Numbered from the stretch's first letter, positions 53,988 to 64,000 are shown. The stretch: 64,000 nt of DNA from Actinomadura opuntiae (GCF_030283205.1 NZ_JASNWF010000014.1:1-64000); one strand, 5' to 3'. The notes: generated by a model from the letters alone, not told the origin. Numbers and translations: made by a program.

Positions 53988-54419
53988 TCAGTCCGTCAGG
54001 GCGGGGGTGTCCGAGTCGCCGCGGTGCCGGAGCGCGGTGAAGTCGTCCTTCAGCGTCCTGCGGGTCCGCTTGGCTCCCTCGATCTTGCGCATCCGCAGGT
54101 AGCCGAAGGCGATCAGGCCGGCGGCGAGCACGAGGTAGATGCCGGACACGACCAGGAACGCGGCCCAGTGGTAGAGCCCGGCCGCGACGAGCCCGTAGGC
54201 CAGCGCGATCGACAGCAGGATGACGATCAGACCGCCGATCAGCGCGGCGATGGTGAACATCACGCTGCCGTAGGCGGCCTTCTTGGCGTCCGCCTTCAGC
54301 TCCAGCTTGGCCAGGTCCATCTCCGCCCGGACCAGCGCGGAGACGTTGCTCGACGCCAGGGCGACGAGCTCGCCGATGGATTTCTCCTCGACGCCCCCGT
54401 CCGGCAGTGCCTCGGACAT
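53988..54419 (-). CDS. phage-holin-family-like membrane protein (DUF1469/Actinobacterial holin-X)
   Basis: A 143-residue membrane protein. An amphipathic N-terminal segment (IGELVALASSNVSALVRAEMDLAKLELK) is followed by two TM helices (FTIAALIGGLIVILLSIALAYGLV and AAFLVVSGIYLVLAAGLIAFGYL) and a basic tail. This matches the DUF1469/holin-X family conserved at Rv3669 in mycobacteria; despite the name, it is not known to be a phage holin. The start at ATG 54419 has GGAGAGGAG before it, making the alternative upstream start unlikely. It lies 26 bases from the nhaA stop. Confidence 0.87.
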   Translation of the reverse strand: MSEALPDGGVEEKSIGELVALASSNVSALVRAEMDLAKLELKADAKKAAYGSVMFTIAALIGGLIVILLSIALAYGLVAAGLYHWAAFLVVSGIYLVLAAGLIAFGYLRMRKIEGAKRTRRTLKDDFTALRHRGDSDTPALTD

Positions 54420-54445
54420 AGCGCTCCTCTCCTTGAAGTCAGCCG

Positions 54446-55690
54446 TCACTCCGCCGGGCGCGGGCGCGCCCTTCTCCGGAAGACGACGGCGGCGGCCGCC
54501 GAGGCGATGATGCTCGCGATCAGGACCGCTGTCGTCACTCTCTCGAATCGGGACGGGTCGGTATAGGCCAAACCGCCGATCAGCAGGGAAACGGTGAAAC
54601 CCACCCCGGCGAGCATCGCGACCCCCGCGATCTCCCGCCAGCGCAGATCCTCCCCGAGCGTCGCCAGGCCGACCCGCACGGCCGCCCAGGCGCCGCCGAG
54701 GACTCCCACGAACTTACCGATCACGAGTCCGCAGATCACACCGAGGGCCACCCGGTCGCCGAGGACGGCGCCGATCGCGGACCCGCCGAGCGCGACGCCC
54801 GCCGACAGGAACGCGAAGACCGGCACGCAGAAACCCGCCGACAGCGGTCGCACGACGTGGTCCGCGCGCTCGGCGTTCGTGGGCCGCCCGTCCGGCGTTT
54901 CCTTGGAACTGGTCAGCATCCCCAGGGCCACACCGGCGACGGTCGCGTGGATCCCGCTGCGCTGCAGGCAGTACCAGGCGAGCACGGCGATCGGCAGGTA
55001 GAGCAACGGAGATCGGACATTTCTGGACTGCAACAGCCCGTACACCGCTATCAGCACGACGCCTATACCGAGCCATGTCCAGTGCAGTGTCTCGGTGTAG
55101 AACAACGCGATGATGGTGATGGCGATCAGGTCGTCCACCACGGCGAGCGTCAGCAGGAAGGCGCGCAGCGGCGGGGGACACGACGAGAACGTCACCGCCA
55201 GCACGGCCAGGGCGAACGCGATGTCGGTCGCCGTCGGCACGGCCCAGCCGCGCAGCGCACCGGGCTCGCCCGCGCTCACTACGACGAAGATCAGCGCCGG
55301 CATCGCCACGCCCGCCACCGCCGCGATCACCGGCAGCGCCGCGTCCCGCGGATCGCGCAGCTCCCCGTGCGCCAGCTCCTCGCGCAGCTCCAGGCCCGCG
55401 ATGAAGAAGAACACCGCGAGCAGCCCGCCGGACGCCCAGTGCTGCACGTCCATGTGCCCGAGGTGCAGCCAGTGCGGGCTCAGCTCGTGCGACCGGAGGC
55501 TCTCGTAGGCGTCGGCCCACGGGGTGTTCGCCCAGACCAGCGCGGCCACCGTCGCCAGCAGCATGACGATGCCGCCGACCGTCTCGGTGCGCAGCGCCGC
55601 GGCGACCTGGCCGCTGTAGCGGACCGTCGGACGGAACGGCCACACATGAGCGATGCGGCGCCTTTCGGGCGCGGTGGACGGGCGCGGCAT
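54446..55690 (-). CDS. nhaA: Na+/H+ antiporter NhaA
   Basis: A 414-residue antiporter with about 11-12 TM segments. The family signature AVPTATDIAFALAVLAV and the ion-binding pair VVDDLIAITIIALFYTE (two adjacent Asp) are present. NhaA exchanges two protons for one sodium and is active at alkaline pH. The actinobacterial form has a longer N-terminus with basic residues. The start ATG 55690 is preceded by GGGGG-rich sequence at the right spacing; frames further upstream are unsupported. It is co-directional with the holin-like and hydrolase genes. Confidence 0.92.
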   Translation of the reverse strand: MPRPSTAPERRRIAHVWPFRPTVRYSGQVAAALRTETVGGIVMLLATVAALVWANTPWADAYESLRSHELSPHWLHLGHMDVQHWASGGLLAVFFFIAGLELREELAHGELRDPRDAALPVIAAVAGVAMPALIFVVVSAGEPGALRGWAVPTATDIAFALAVLAVTFSSCPPPLRAFLLTLAVVDDLIAITIIALFYTETLHWTWLGIGVVLIAVYGLLQSRNVRSPLLYLPIAVLAWYCLQRSGIHATVAGVALGMLTSSKETPDGRPTNAERADHVVRPLSAGFCVPVFAFLSAGVALGGSAIGAVLGDRVALGVICGLVIGKFVGVLGGAWAAVRVGLATLGEDLRWREIAGVAMLAGVGFTVSLLIGGLAYTDPSRFERVTTAVLIASIIASAAAAVVFRRRARPRPAE

Positions 55691-55903
55691 GGCGATACCC
55701 CCGGGAAGGCGGCGGACGGTCGGACGCGGACCCCCGCCCGCACCTCGCGGGCCCCGACATACCAGTGGGAATGGGGCGTCCCCTGCCGACCAGACTTCCC
55801 GGCGCACCTGATCACCAGGCTACCCGCTCCACCGCCCCCGGCACGACGACGGCCCGCGCCGGAGCGCCGCACAACGCTCCCGCACGGGCCGTCCAGGTAC
55901 CGA

Positions 55904-57871
<1,968 letters not shown>

Positions 57872-58119
57872 CGCGTACTCCTTGCTAGCTGAACGGGGGT
57901 CGCCCGGTATCCCCACTCCACCAGGAAGGTCCCGTCCCCACAAGGCCGCATTCCCGAGTGTCGGGGGAGAGCGCGACCGGCGCCCCAGGCTCCGGATCGT
58001 GGTGTGTGATGCCCGACACACTGTGCCTTCCCAGTGCCGCACCTCGGGAACCGCCTTCGTTCCACGCGCGCGCGGGGCGTGTGCACGAGCGATACCGGCG
58101 ACCGCATAAGGTCGGGCGC

Positions 58120-58911
58120 GTGACCGATGCCCTTGCACAGATAGCGAACCTGCCCGGTGTCGAGGACGCCGTGGCCGATGCGCGCTCCGCCGTGGACCGG
58201 CTGCTGGGCCACCGCATCCTGCGGCGCCGCAGCGCGGAGGTGTCCACCGAGTCGGCGCTGCGCGGCGCGCGCGCGTCCGCCGTGCTGGAGGGCGCCTCGG
58301 TCACGCTGGAGGACCTGCGCACCACCGAGAACCCCACGGACCCGGTCGTCCAGGGGGCGCTGCGGGTGTCGGCGGACCTCGGCACCCTCACCGAGACGTG
58401 GCGGCAGGCGCCCCGCCAGGTCCTCGCGCGCCTGCACGTACTGGCCGCGGCCGACGCCGTCGACAGCGCCGATCTCGGACGTCCGCGCAGCGGCGACCAG
58501 CCGGTGAAGGACGTCCTCGGGCTGGGCGAACCGCCGTCCCCGGCCGAGGTGGCGGCGCGCTTGGACGCCCTCAGCGGGCTCCTCACCGAGCCCACCAAGG
58601 CCCCCGCGCTCGTGGTCGCCGCCATCGTGCACGGCGAGCTGCTCACGTTGCGTCCGTTCGGCTGGGGAGACGGCATCATCGCCCGCGCCGCGCAGCGCCT
58701 CACGCTCGTCGCCCGCGGCCTCGACCCGAAATCGTTGGTCGCGCCAGAGGTCGGCCATGCGGAGCTGGCCGGCGACTACGCCGAGGCACTGCGCGCCTAT
58801 GCGTCCGGGACGCCGCAGGGCGTCGCCCAGTGGCTCGCGCACTGCTCGGCCGCCGTGGCCGCGGCGGCCCGCGACTCGCAGGCCATCTGCGAAGCCTTCA
58901 TGCGCGGCTGA
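58120..58911 (+). CDS. Fic-like protein with a degenerate catalytic motif
   Basis: A 263-residue protein. Residues 41-65 (ESALRGARASAVLEGASVTL) match the N-terminal Fic inhibitory motif (S/T)xxxE(G/N), with S53, E57 and G58. In the Fic core, HGELLTLRPFGWGDGIIAR (171-189) corresponds to HPFxxGNGRxxR, but the catalytic His is Arg178, Asn is Asp184 and the first Arg is Ile. So it looks like an AMPylase fold whose transferase centre is gone. Similar proteins, annotated as oxidoreductase or Fic family, are conserved next to acs in actinobacteria. It starts at GTG 58120 (248 bases from the acs start, divergent). Confidence 0.7.
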   Translation: MTDALAQIANLPGVEDAVADARSAVDRLLGHRILRRRSAEVSTESALRGARASAVLEGASVTLEDLRTTENPTDPVVQGALRVSADLGTLTETWRQAPRQVLARLHVLAAADAVDSADLGRPRSGDQPVKDVLGLGEPPSPAEVAARLDALSGLLTEPTKAPALVVAAIVHGELLTLRPFGWGDGIIARAAQRLTLVARGLDPKSLVAPEVGHAELAGDYAEALRAYASGTPQGVAQWLAHCSAAVAAAARDSQAICEAFMRG

Positions 58912-58960
58912 CGCCTTCTGTCGGTGGCGGCCTGTCGGTGGCGGCCGCCATGCTGTGCCG

Positions 58961-59581
58961 ATGGCCGAACGGAAGGGCGGGCGCCCGGCGGCGCCCACCG
59001 AGACCACGATCGCGTCCGCCGACTGGGACTCGCGCGATCTGACCGGCGAGCGGCACGAACGCGTCCTGTTCGTGGACGTCGACATGACCGAGGCCGCCGG
59101 CACCGGCGCGGTGTTCACCGAGTGCACCTTCCGCGGCGTCCGCTTCAACGCCTCCACGCACACCGACGCGGCGTTCCTGAACTGCACGTTCGTCCGCTGC
59201 GGCTTCTTCGACGCGACGTTCGCCGGCTGCAAGGTCGTCGGCGGGATGTTCGACGGCTGCACCTACGACCTGATGAAGGTGACCGGAGGCGACTGGTCCT
59301 TCACCGGGCTGCCCGGCGCCGACCTGCGCCGCGCGTCGTTCACCGACGTCCGGCTGCGCGAGGCCGACCTCACGGGCGCGCGGTGCGCGGGCGCCACGCT
59401 GCGCGGCCTCGACCTGTCGGGCGCCTGGCTGCACAAGGCCGACCTGTCACGCTGCGACCTGCGCGGAAGCGACATCTCCTCGATCGACCCGCACACCGTC
59501 GAGCTGCGGGGAGCGGTCATCGACCCCTATCAGGCGGTCGTGCTCGCGACCGCGCTGGGCCTGGAGGTGCGCGCCGACTGA
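58961..59581 (+). CDS. pentapeptide-repeat protein
   Basis: A 206-residue protein. From about residue 40 the sequence follows the A(D/N)LXX rhythm: FTECTFRGVRFNASTHTDAAF, LNCTFVRCGFFDATF, ADLRRASFTDVRLREADLTG, AGATLRGLDLSGAWLHKADL. The repeat gives a right-handed quadrilateral beta-helix. Some such proteins mimic DNA and protect gyrase from quinolones (Qnr, MfpA), but the sequence alone does not show that role. It lies 49 bases after the Fic-like gene and may be co-transcribed with it. Confidence 0.87.
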   Translation: MAERKGGRPAAPTETTIASADWDSRDLTGERHERVLFVDVDMTEAAGTGAVFTECTFRGVRFNASTHTDAAFLNCTFVRCGFFDATFAGCKVVGGMFDGCTYDLMKVTGGDWSFTGLPGADLRRASFTDVRLREADLTGARCAGATLRGLDLSGAWLHKADLSRCDLRGSDISSIDPHTVELRGAVIDPYQAVVLATALGLEVRAD

Positions 59582-59937
59582 GGGCGAACGGGCGGCGCGG
59601 AGGCTGGGGACATGGCGAACGGCGCCCGCTGAGGAGCGCCGCCGCCGATCACGTCACACCGGGTTACCATGCGTGCACCTCACTATCGTCGGATCGGGTC
59701 AAGCCCGTCTCGACGCGCCTCCCGCGGCTGGTCGCGCGTGGGTGCCCGGCTGCCGTGCCGCGGACACAAGGTCCGTAGACCCTGTCTACGCCTCATTTTC
59801 CCAGTTGACAAGGCCTGGGCCGGAAATCCGGGCGGCCGTGGAGCGGCGCCCGGCGCCGCGGCCGCCGCCTCTTCTTCGCCCGATAAGGGGCGGAATGCGC
59901 AATTTCGGACTATCCGCAACCCGGGCTCCGGTCGCCA

Positions 59938-59968
59938 AAACGATCACTCAGTGTGATCGTTTCTTTTT
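59938..59968 (+). terminator. Rho-independent terminator
   Basis: Arms AAACGATCAC (59938-59947) and GTGATCGTTT (59953-59962) with a five-base loop TCAGT, followed by CTTTTT. This is the best intrinsic terminator in the window. It is 357 bases beyond the pentapeptide-repeat gene, too far for an ordinary trailer, so it may end an independent transcript starting between 59582 and 59938. Confidence 0.85.
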
Positions 59969-60284
59969 GGCCGCCGATCGGCCACTCGACCGGAAAAATC
60001 TTTGGTTCTCCGGTACGCTCCCACTTCCGTCCCGTTGCAGTCCGTATGGGGCGGGACGGCCCTCGCGGCCCCCGTTCCGCCCCGCGGCGCGGGGATCCGG
60101 AGCGGTACGCCTTCGACAGATGAGGATAAACACCGCCCTCCGGGCGAGTTTACGGCTCGACGGAACTCGCGGCGGCCGCGCGGCATAAGTTGTATCTGCT
60201 TAGACTGGAGACAGCGAGTTTGCCTCTCCTATAGACCGGCCTTGCTAACGGCTCAGCCGATCTCCCCGAGACTTTCTTGGGAAA

Positions 60285-60417
60285 ACGGACCGGCTCTACC
60301 CCCCCGGAGCCGGACCGTTCGGCGACCCCCGCTCTCCCCCCCGGCGGGGGTCGCCCAAGCCTGCGGCGGGCGGACGGTGGCACGTCAGGATCCTCCACGC
60401 CACCGTCCGCCCGCCGC
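60285..60417 (+). promoter_or_regulatory. three consecutive hairpins upstream of tadZ
   Basis: Hairpin 1: 12-base arms with one mismatch at 60285-60296 and 60307-60318. Hairpin 2: perfect 12-base arms GGCGACCCCCGC and GCGGGGGTCGCC at 60321-60332 and 60344-60355. Hairpin 3: a perfect 19-base stem at 60363-60381 and 60399-60417 with a 17-base loop. Such a cascade could be a series of terminators, a leader controlling the tad operon, or a protein-binding structure. Confidence 0.65.
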
Positions 60418-60547
60418 GCTCTTCCCCTCCGCCTCCACCCGGGTCCGACCCGGGGACGCGGAGAGTTATCCACAATTCACGGAACGCTTTCGTCCGCCCG
60501 GGGCGGCGCCGCACGCTGGAGTCCTCTGAACGCCACTGGAGGATCCG

Positions 60548-61624
60548 ATGAACATCGCGGCACTGATCATCACCGCCGACCCCGCCGTCGCCGACGGCCT
60601 GCTCCGCCTCGCCGCGGCCGCCGACGCGCACGCCGAGGTCGCGTCCGGACCCGACGAGGCCCGCGCCGCCTGGGCGTGGCCCGCCCTGGTCCTGGTCGGC
60701 GCGGACGCCGCCGGGGACGTCGCGGCCGCCGGCCTGCCCCGCCGCGGCGGCGTCGTCCTGGTCGCCGGCGCGGCCTCCCCCGACGCCTACCAGACCGCCG
60801 TCCGGATCGGCGCCCAGGACGTGGCCGTCCTGCCCGACCACGAGCAATGGCTGATCGACGCGTTCGCCGCCGCGAGCGAACCCGACGGCGGCCGGGCCAC
60901 CACCCTCTGCGTCGTCGGATCCCGCGGCGGCGTGGGCGCCAGCGTGCTGGCCGCCGCGCTCGGCCTCATCGCCGCGGGCAGCGGCCTGCGCACCCTCCTC
61001 GTCGACGCCGACCCGCTCGGCGGCGGCGTCGACCTCATGCTGGGCCTCGAAGGCCACGAGGGCGCCCGCTGGCCCGACCTCGCCGAACGGCACGGGCGGC
61101 TGAACGCCGCCACGCTCCGCGAGACCCTCCCGTGCACAGGCGACCTGTCGGTCCTGTCCTGGCGGCGCGGAGAGTCGGCGCCGATCGCCGACGCGGCGGT
61201 GGTGTCGCTGTTCGACGCCGCCGTCCGCGGCTTCGACCTGGTGATCGCCGACGTGCCCCGCTTCCCCGGCGACATCGGCCGCGCCGCGCTGCGCGCCGCC
61301 GACGCCACGTTCCTGCTCGTCCCCGCCGAGGTCCGCGCCACCGTCGCCGCCGACGGCCTCGCCGCCGTCCTGCGCCGCGAGACCGGCGACCTCCGCCTGA
61401 TCGTGCAGGGCCCGTCCCCCGGCGGCCTGACGCCCGGCGCGGTCACCCAGGCCCTCGGCCTCCCCGTCGCCGGCGTCTTCGAGCGCGACCGCCGCCTCCC
61501 CGCGGCGATCGAGGAAGGCGCCCTCGCCCGCGCCTGCCGCCGCGGCCCCCTCGCCGAATTCTGCTCCCGCCTCCTCGCGGACCTCTCCCTCCAGCCCTAC
61601 GCCCACCGCGAGGAAGCAGCATGA
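60548..61624 (+). CDS. ssd: TadZ/Ssd-like ATPase of the tad operon
   Basis: A 358-residue protein. An N-terminal receiver-like domain (about 1-100) is followed by a MinD/ParA-type ATPase with CVVGSRGGVGASVLAAALG (about 121-139), the modified P-loop typical of TadZ/septum-site-determining proteins in which the canonical Lys position is changed (GGVGAS). Further on, LLVDADPLGGGVDLMLGL and LVIADVPRFPGD are the switch regions. TadZ localises the pilus assembly apparatus; Ssd (Rv3660c) is its mycobacterial homolog affecting septation. The gene is preceded by GGAGGATCCG and its stop overlaps the start of the next ORF in ATGA. Confidence 0.88.
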   Translation: MNIAALIITADPAVADGLLRLAAAADAHAEVASGPDEARAAWAWPALVLVGADAAGDVAAAGLPRRGGVVLVAGAASPDAYQTAVRIGAQDVAVLPDHEQWLIDAFAAASEPDGGRATTLCVVGSRGGVGASVLAAALGLIAAGSGLRTLLVDADPLGGGVDLMLGLEGHEGARWPDLAERHGRLNAATLRETLPCTGDLSVLSWRRGESAPIADAAVVSLFDAAVRGFDLVIADVPRFPGDIGRAALRAADATFLLVPAEVRATVAADGLAAVLRRETGDLRLIVQGPSPGGLTPGAVTQALGLPVAGVFERDRRLPAAIEEGALARACRRGPLAEFCSRLLADLSLQPYAHREEAA

Positions 61625-61884
61625 AAAACCCACCCCCCACACCCCCACCCACAACGCCCACTCCAACCACCGCCACCGCCGACAACGCCACCGCTACCGG
61701 CACCGCCGCGGCCGCCGCCGTCAACGCCAACGCCGCCGCCACCGGATCCGCTATTGCCGTCGTCGCTGCCGTCGCCACCGTCGCAGCCATCACCGGTGCC
61801 AGTGCAGGTGCCGATGCCGAAGCCGGTGGCGGTGGCGGTGGCGGTGGGGTCAGAAGGTCACTCACCACCTCGGAGTCGGCATGA
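61621..61884 (+). CDS. 87-residue low-complexity Ala/Thr/Pro-rich protein inside the tad operon
   Basis: The ATG overlaps the TadZ stop (ATGA) and its own stop overlaps the TadA start (ATGA), so the reading frame is framed exactly like a real operon gene. The protein is nearly all Pro/Thr/Ala/Gly: KNPPPTPPPTTPTPTT, a 40-residue Ala-rich stretch that could span a membrane (SAIAVVAAVATVAAITG), then GGGGGGGG. No family is recognised. It might be a Flp-pilin-like or linker peptide, or simply a repeat-rich bridge that keeps ribosomes moving between tadZ and tadA. The same bases are read on the minus strand as a meaningless overlapping frame. Confidence 0.55.
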   Translation: MKNPPPTPPPTTPTPTTATADNATATGTAAAAAVNANAAATGSAIAVVAAVATVAAITGASAGADAEAGGGGGGGGVRRSLTTSESA

Positions 61885-63038
61885 CGCGGCTGTCGTCGGC
61901 CGTTCGCGACAGGCTGGCGGACGCGGGTGGAGAGGCGACCACGGGACGCGTCGCCGCGGCGCTGCGGGCCGAAGGAAGGCTGCTCGGCGACCGCGAGGTC
62001 CTCGCGCTCGCCGACGAACTGCGCGCCGAGTTCGTGGGCGCGGGCCCTCTCGAACCGCTGCTGAGGTCGCCCGAGGTCACCGACGTCCTGGTGAACGGCC
62101 CCGGCGAGGTCTGGGTCGACGCCGGTTCCGGTCTCGTCCGCACCGACCTGCGGTTCCCGGACGAGGCCGCCGTGCGCCGCCTGGCGCAGCGGCTCACCGC
62201 CGCCGCGGGCCGCCGCCTCGACGACGCGTCCCCCTACGCCGACGCGCGGCTCCCCGGCGGCGTTCGGCTGCACGCCATCCTCCCGCCGGTCGCCGCGAAC
62301 GGCACCTGCCTGTCGCTCCGCCTTCCCCGCCGCCGCGCCTTCACCCTCGACGAACTCGTCGCGGCCGAGGCCGTCCCGCCCGAGGGCGCCACCCTGCTCT
62401 CCGCCCTCATCGAGACCCGCGCCGCCTTCCTGATCACCGGCGGAACCGGAACCGGCAAGACCACACTCCTCAGCGGCCTCCTCTCGCTCGCCGACCCAGG
62501 AGAACGGCTCCTCCTCGTCGAGGACTCGGCCGAACTCCGCCCGACGCACCCCCACGTCGTCCGCCTCGAAGCCCGCCCGCCCAACGTGGAGGGCGCGGGC
62601 GGCGTCACGCTGAACGACCTCGTCCGCCAAGCCCTGCGCATGCGCCCCGACCGCCTGGTCGTAGGCGAGGTCAGAGGCCCGGAGGTCGTGGTTCTACTCC
62701 AGGCGCTCAACACGGGCCACGAAGGCGGTTGCGGCACCTTGCACGCGAACGCGGCCGCGGACGTCCCGGCTCGTCTGGAGGCGCTGGCCTGCGCGGCGGG
62801 CCTGTCACGCGAGGCGGTCCACAGCCAGCTCGCCGCCGCGCTCGACGTCGTCGTCCACCTCGTCCGCGAAGCGGGCGGCGGGCGCCGCCGCGTCGCCGAG
62901 GTCTGCCTGCTGCGCCGCGCCGCCGACGGGCTGGTCGGCGTCCTGCCCGCGGTCACCTTCACCACCACGGGTCAGATGATCGCCGCGGAAGGGGCCACCG
63001 CCCTCGCGGCCCGGCTGCGCAACCGGTGGACGCCATGA
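61881..63038 (+). CDS. tadA: TadA/CpaF secretion ATPase
   Basis: A 385-residue type II/IV secretion ATPase. Walker A is LITGGTGTGKTTLLSG (about 190-205), the Asp box LLVEDSAELRP (about 213-223), Walker B DRLVVGEVRG (about 255-264) and the His box GHEGGCGTLHAN (about 276-287). It powers assembly of Flp/tad pili at the cytoplasmic membrane. N-terminal LVNGPGEVWVD is the conserved n1D region. The start overlaps the low-complexity ORF stop, and its stop overlaps the tadB start (ATGA). Confidence 0.93.
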   Translation: MTRLSSAVRDRLADAGGEATTGRVAAALRAEGRLLGDREVLALADELRAEFVGAGPLEPLLRSPEVTDVLVNGPGEVWVDAGSGLVRTDLRFPDEAAVRRLAQRLTAAAGRRLDDASPYADARLPGGVRLHAILPPVAANGTCLSLRLPRRRAFTLDELVAAEAVPPEGATLLSALIETRAAFLITGGTGTGKTTLLSGLLSLADPGERLLLVEDSAELRPTHPHVVRLEARPPNVEGAGGVTLNDLVRQALRMRPDRLVVGEVRGPEVVVLLQALNTGHEGGCGTLHANAAADVPARLEALACAAGLSREAVHSQLAAALDVVVHLVREAGGGRRRVAEVCLLRRAADGLVGVLPAVTFTTTGQMIAAEGATALAARLRNRWTP

Positions 63039-63751
63039 CCGATGCCATCAGTCTCGCCGCCCTCTGCTGCGCCGCCACCACCTGGCTGCTGCTCGCACCG
63101 TCCCCCGCCGGCCGGCGGCTGGACCGCCTCCTCGGCCCTGAACCCGAGCCCGGCGGCCCGCTCCCCGCCCTCAAGGCCCGCGTCGACACGATCAAGGAGC
63201 GCAGAGGTCGCCCCGCCCGCCGCCGCACCGCGATCATCGGACTCTGCGACGGGATGGCCGCCGAACTGGCCGCAGGCCGAACTCCGGAGGAGGCGTTCGC
63301 GCTGTCCGCCGCCGTCCTCGACCGGCACGTGTCCGCCGAGCTCATCGACCCGAAGCGGCCGCCCCCGTCGTTCCCCGCCCACCTCGCCGACCTGGCGGAC
63401 GAGCCCGGCGCCGAAGGCCTGCGCCTCCTCGCAGCCTGCTGGCGTATCGGCAGCGAACGCGGCGGCACTCTCGCCACCGTCCTGGACGGCCTGGCCGCCG
63501 CGCTCCGCGACGAAGAGGCCCAACGCCAGGACGTCGCAGTACAACTGGCCGGCCCCCGCGCGACCGCCCGCCTGCTCGCCGGGCTGCCGCTGCTCGGCCT
63601 CGGCATGGCCGCCGCCCTGGGCGCCCATCCCCTCACCTTCCTCTGCGGCTCCCTCCCCGGGCTGGCCTGCCTGATCACCGGCATAGCCCTCAACGCCACC
63701 GGCCTCTACTGGACCCGCCACCTAGCCAAATCTGCCGAATCCCCAACCTGA
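63035..63751 (+). CDS. tadB: TadB-like membrane platform protein (type II secretion F domain)
   Basis: A 238-residue membrane protein of the GspF/TadB class. N-terminal hydrophobic SLAALCCAATTWLLLA, a cytoplasmic T2SSF-like helical region (CDGMAAELAAGRTPEEAFAL, ACWRIGSERGGTLATVLDGLAAALRDEEAQRQDVAVQLAG), and two TM helices near the end (LLAGLPLLGLGMAAAL, GLACLITGIALNATGLYW). TadB and TadC form the inner-membrane platform. The tadC gene would be expected next; the remaining 249 bases hold no obvious start, so it lies beyond the window or is displaced. Confidence 0.9.
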   Translation: MTDAISLAALCCAATTWLLLAPSPAGRRLDRLLGPEPEPGGPLPALKARVDTIKERRGRPARRRTAIIGLCDGMAAELAAGRTPEEAFALSAAVLDRHVSAELIDPKRPPPSFPAHLADLADEPGAEGLRLLAACWRIGSERGGTLATVLDGLAAALRDEEAQRQDVAVQLAGPRATARLLAGLPLLGLGMAAALGAHPLTFLCGSLPGLACLITGIALNATGLYWTRHLAKSAESPT

Positions 63752-64000
63752 CCCTCGACCACAACAAAACACAGTCCCTCGACACCCGCCCACCCCAGCG
63801 CGCAGAGTGCAGCCGCCACTGATGGAACACGCACCACCGGCCCGTCCGCAGCACCACGGAGTTCGGCAGGCCACACCATCAACTGCGACGGAGCACGCGC
63901 CCACGGGCTCGTCCGATGCGGCCTGATACTCAGCCGCCGCGTCACCGGCCTCAGCCTCACAGCTTGCGGGCCCCACCCCGGCGCACTACGGAATCCGACA
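63752..64000. other. right-edge sequence without a supported gene
   Basis: The 249 bases after tadB contain no reading frame I can support on either strand. A tadC gene with a start further right is possible. If the gap is real and no tad gene follows, this tad locus is interrupted. Confidence 0.5.

Larger units (their letters stand above)
59582..60547. other. 966-base structured intergenic region before the tad operon
   Basis: I see no convincing protein gene in the first half, although short frames exist. A strong U-tailed terminator at 59938-59968 ends something transcribed rightward, and 60285-60417 holds three strong hairpins in a row before the tadZ ribosome-binding site (GGAGGATCCG just before the ATG at 60548). 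AT-richer patches between (about 60120-60270) may contain the tad promoter. Confidence 0.6.

Noticed and set aside
53988..54419. Prophage remnant from the holin-like protein
   Set aside because: The family is chromosomal in actinobacteria at this locus, and no phage genes are nearby.

Overview
The window comes from a high-GC actinobacterium. A WhiB-family regulator, PucR and XRE/DUF5753 regulators, PASTA-domain cell-wall synthase, frequent GTG/TTG starts and very high third-position GC all point there. The gene order of the right-hand part follows Mycobacterium tuberculosis Rv3683 to Rv3660c (metallophosphoesterase, ponA2, whiB4, two ArsA-like ATPases, DUF4177, RidA, beta-lactamase fold, crp, nth, CoA Nudix, marP, epoxide-hydrolase-like, acs, ssd/tad), as I recall that order. 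The details would fit an Actinomadura-like member of the Streptosporangiales, but this placement is inference.

Positions 1 to about 25,400 are an accessory island. It lies against the 3' end of a tRNA-Pro(CGG) gene (25415-25488, minus), a typical integration site. From left to right it holds: the 3' part of an NB-ARC/TPR STAND protein; a 1,166-residue STAND ATPase fused to helical repeats and an APH-like kinase domain; an XRE-DUF5753/DUF397/HATPase regulatory cluster of the Streptomyces type; about 1 kb of non-coding DNA with helically phased short repeats and strong palindromes; a MobC-relaxase pair; small element proteins including an excisionase-like HTH protein; a three-gene helicase-methylase-DUF499 ATPase operon (the architecture known as Hma); a convergent PD-(D/E)XK-NACHT protein; and a decayed methyltransferase at the edge. 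No integrase and no conjugation motor (TraB/FtsK) is visible, so this looks like a mobilizable or immobilised defence island.

Positions 25,415 to 59,581 are conserved chromosome: cell-wall synthesis (PASTA PBP), the wblA/whiB4 regulator, a pair of ArsA-like ATPases, a slipin, MarR- and HxlR-controlled genes, RidA, Nudix and metallo-beta-lactamase-fold enzymes, Crp, an esterase/SDR group, a membrane-anchored ECF sigma factor with a lectin-like tail, a PucR regulator, a PAS-GAF-PP2C-HATPase phosphatase, nth, CoA Nudix, marP, an epoxide-hydrolase-like protein, nhaA, acs, a degenerate Fic-like protein and a pentapeptide-repeat protein.

Positions 59,582 to 64,000 begin with about 1 kb of highly structured non-coding DNA (a U-tailed terminator and three consecutive strong hairpins). 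A tight tad-type pilus operon follows (tadZ/ssd, an 87-residue low-complexity ORF, tadA, tadB), with ATGA overlaps at every junction; it may continue past the right edge.

The parts most worth a second look are the defence island (Hma operon, nuclease-NACHT protein, STAND-kinase fusion), the phased-repeat oriT candidate upstream of mobC, the sigma-lectin fusion, the Fic-like protein that keeps its inhibitory motif but has lost its catalytic motif, and the low-complexity ORF inside the tad operon.
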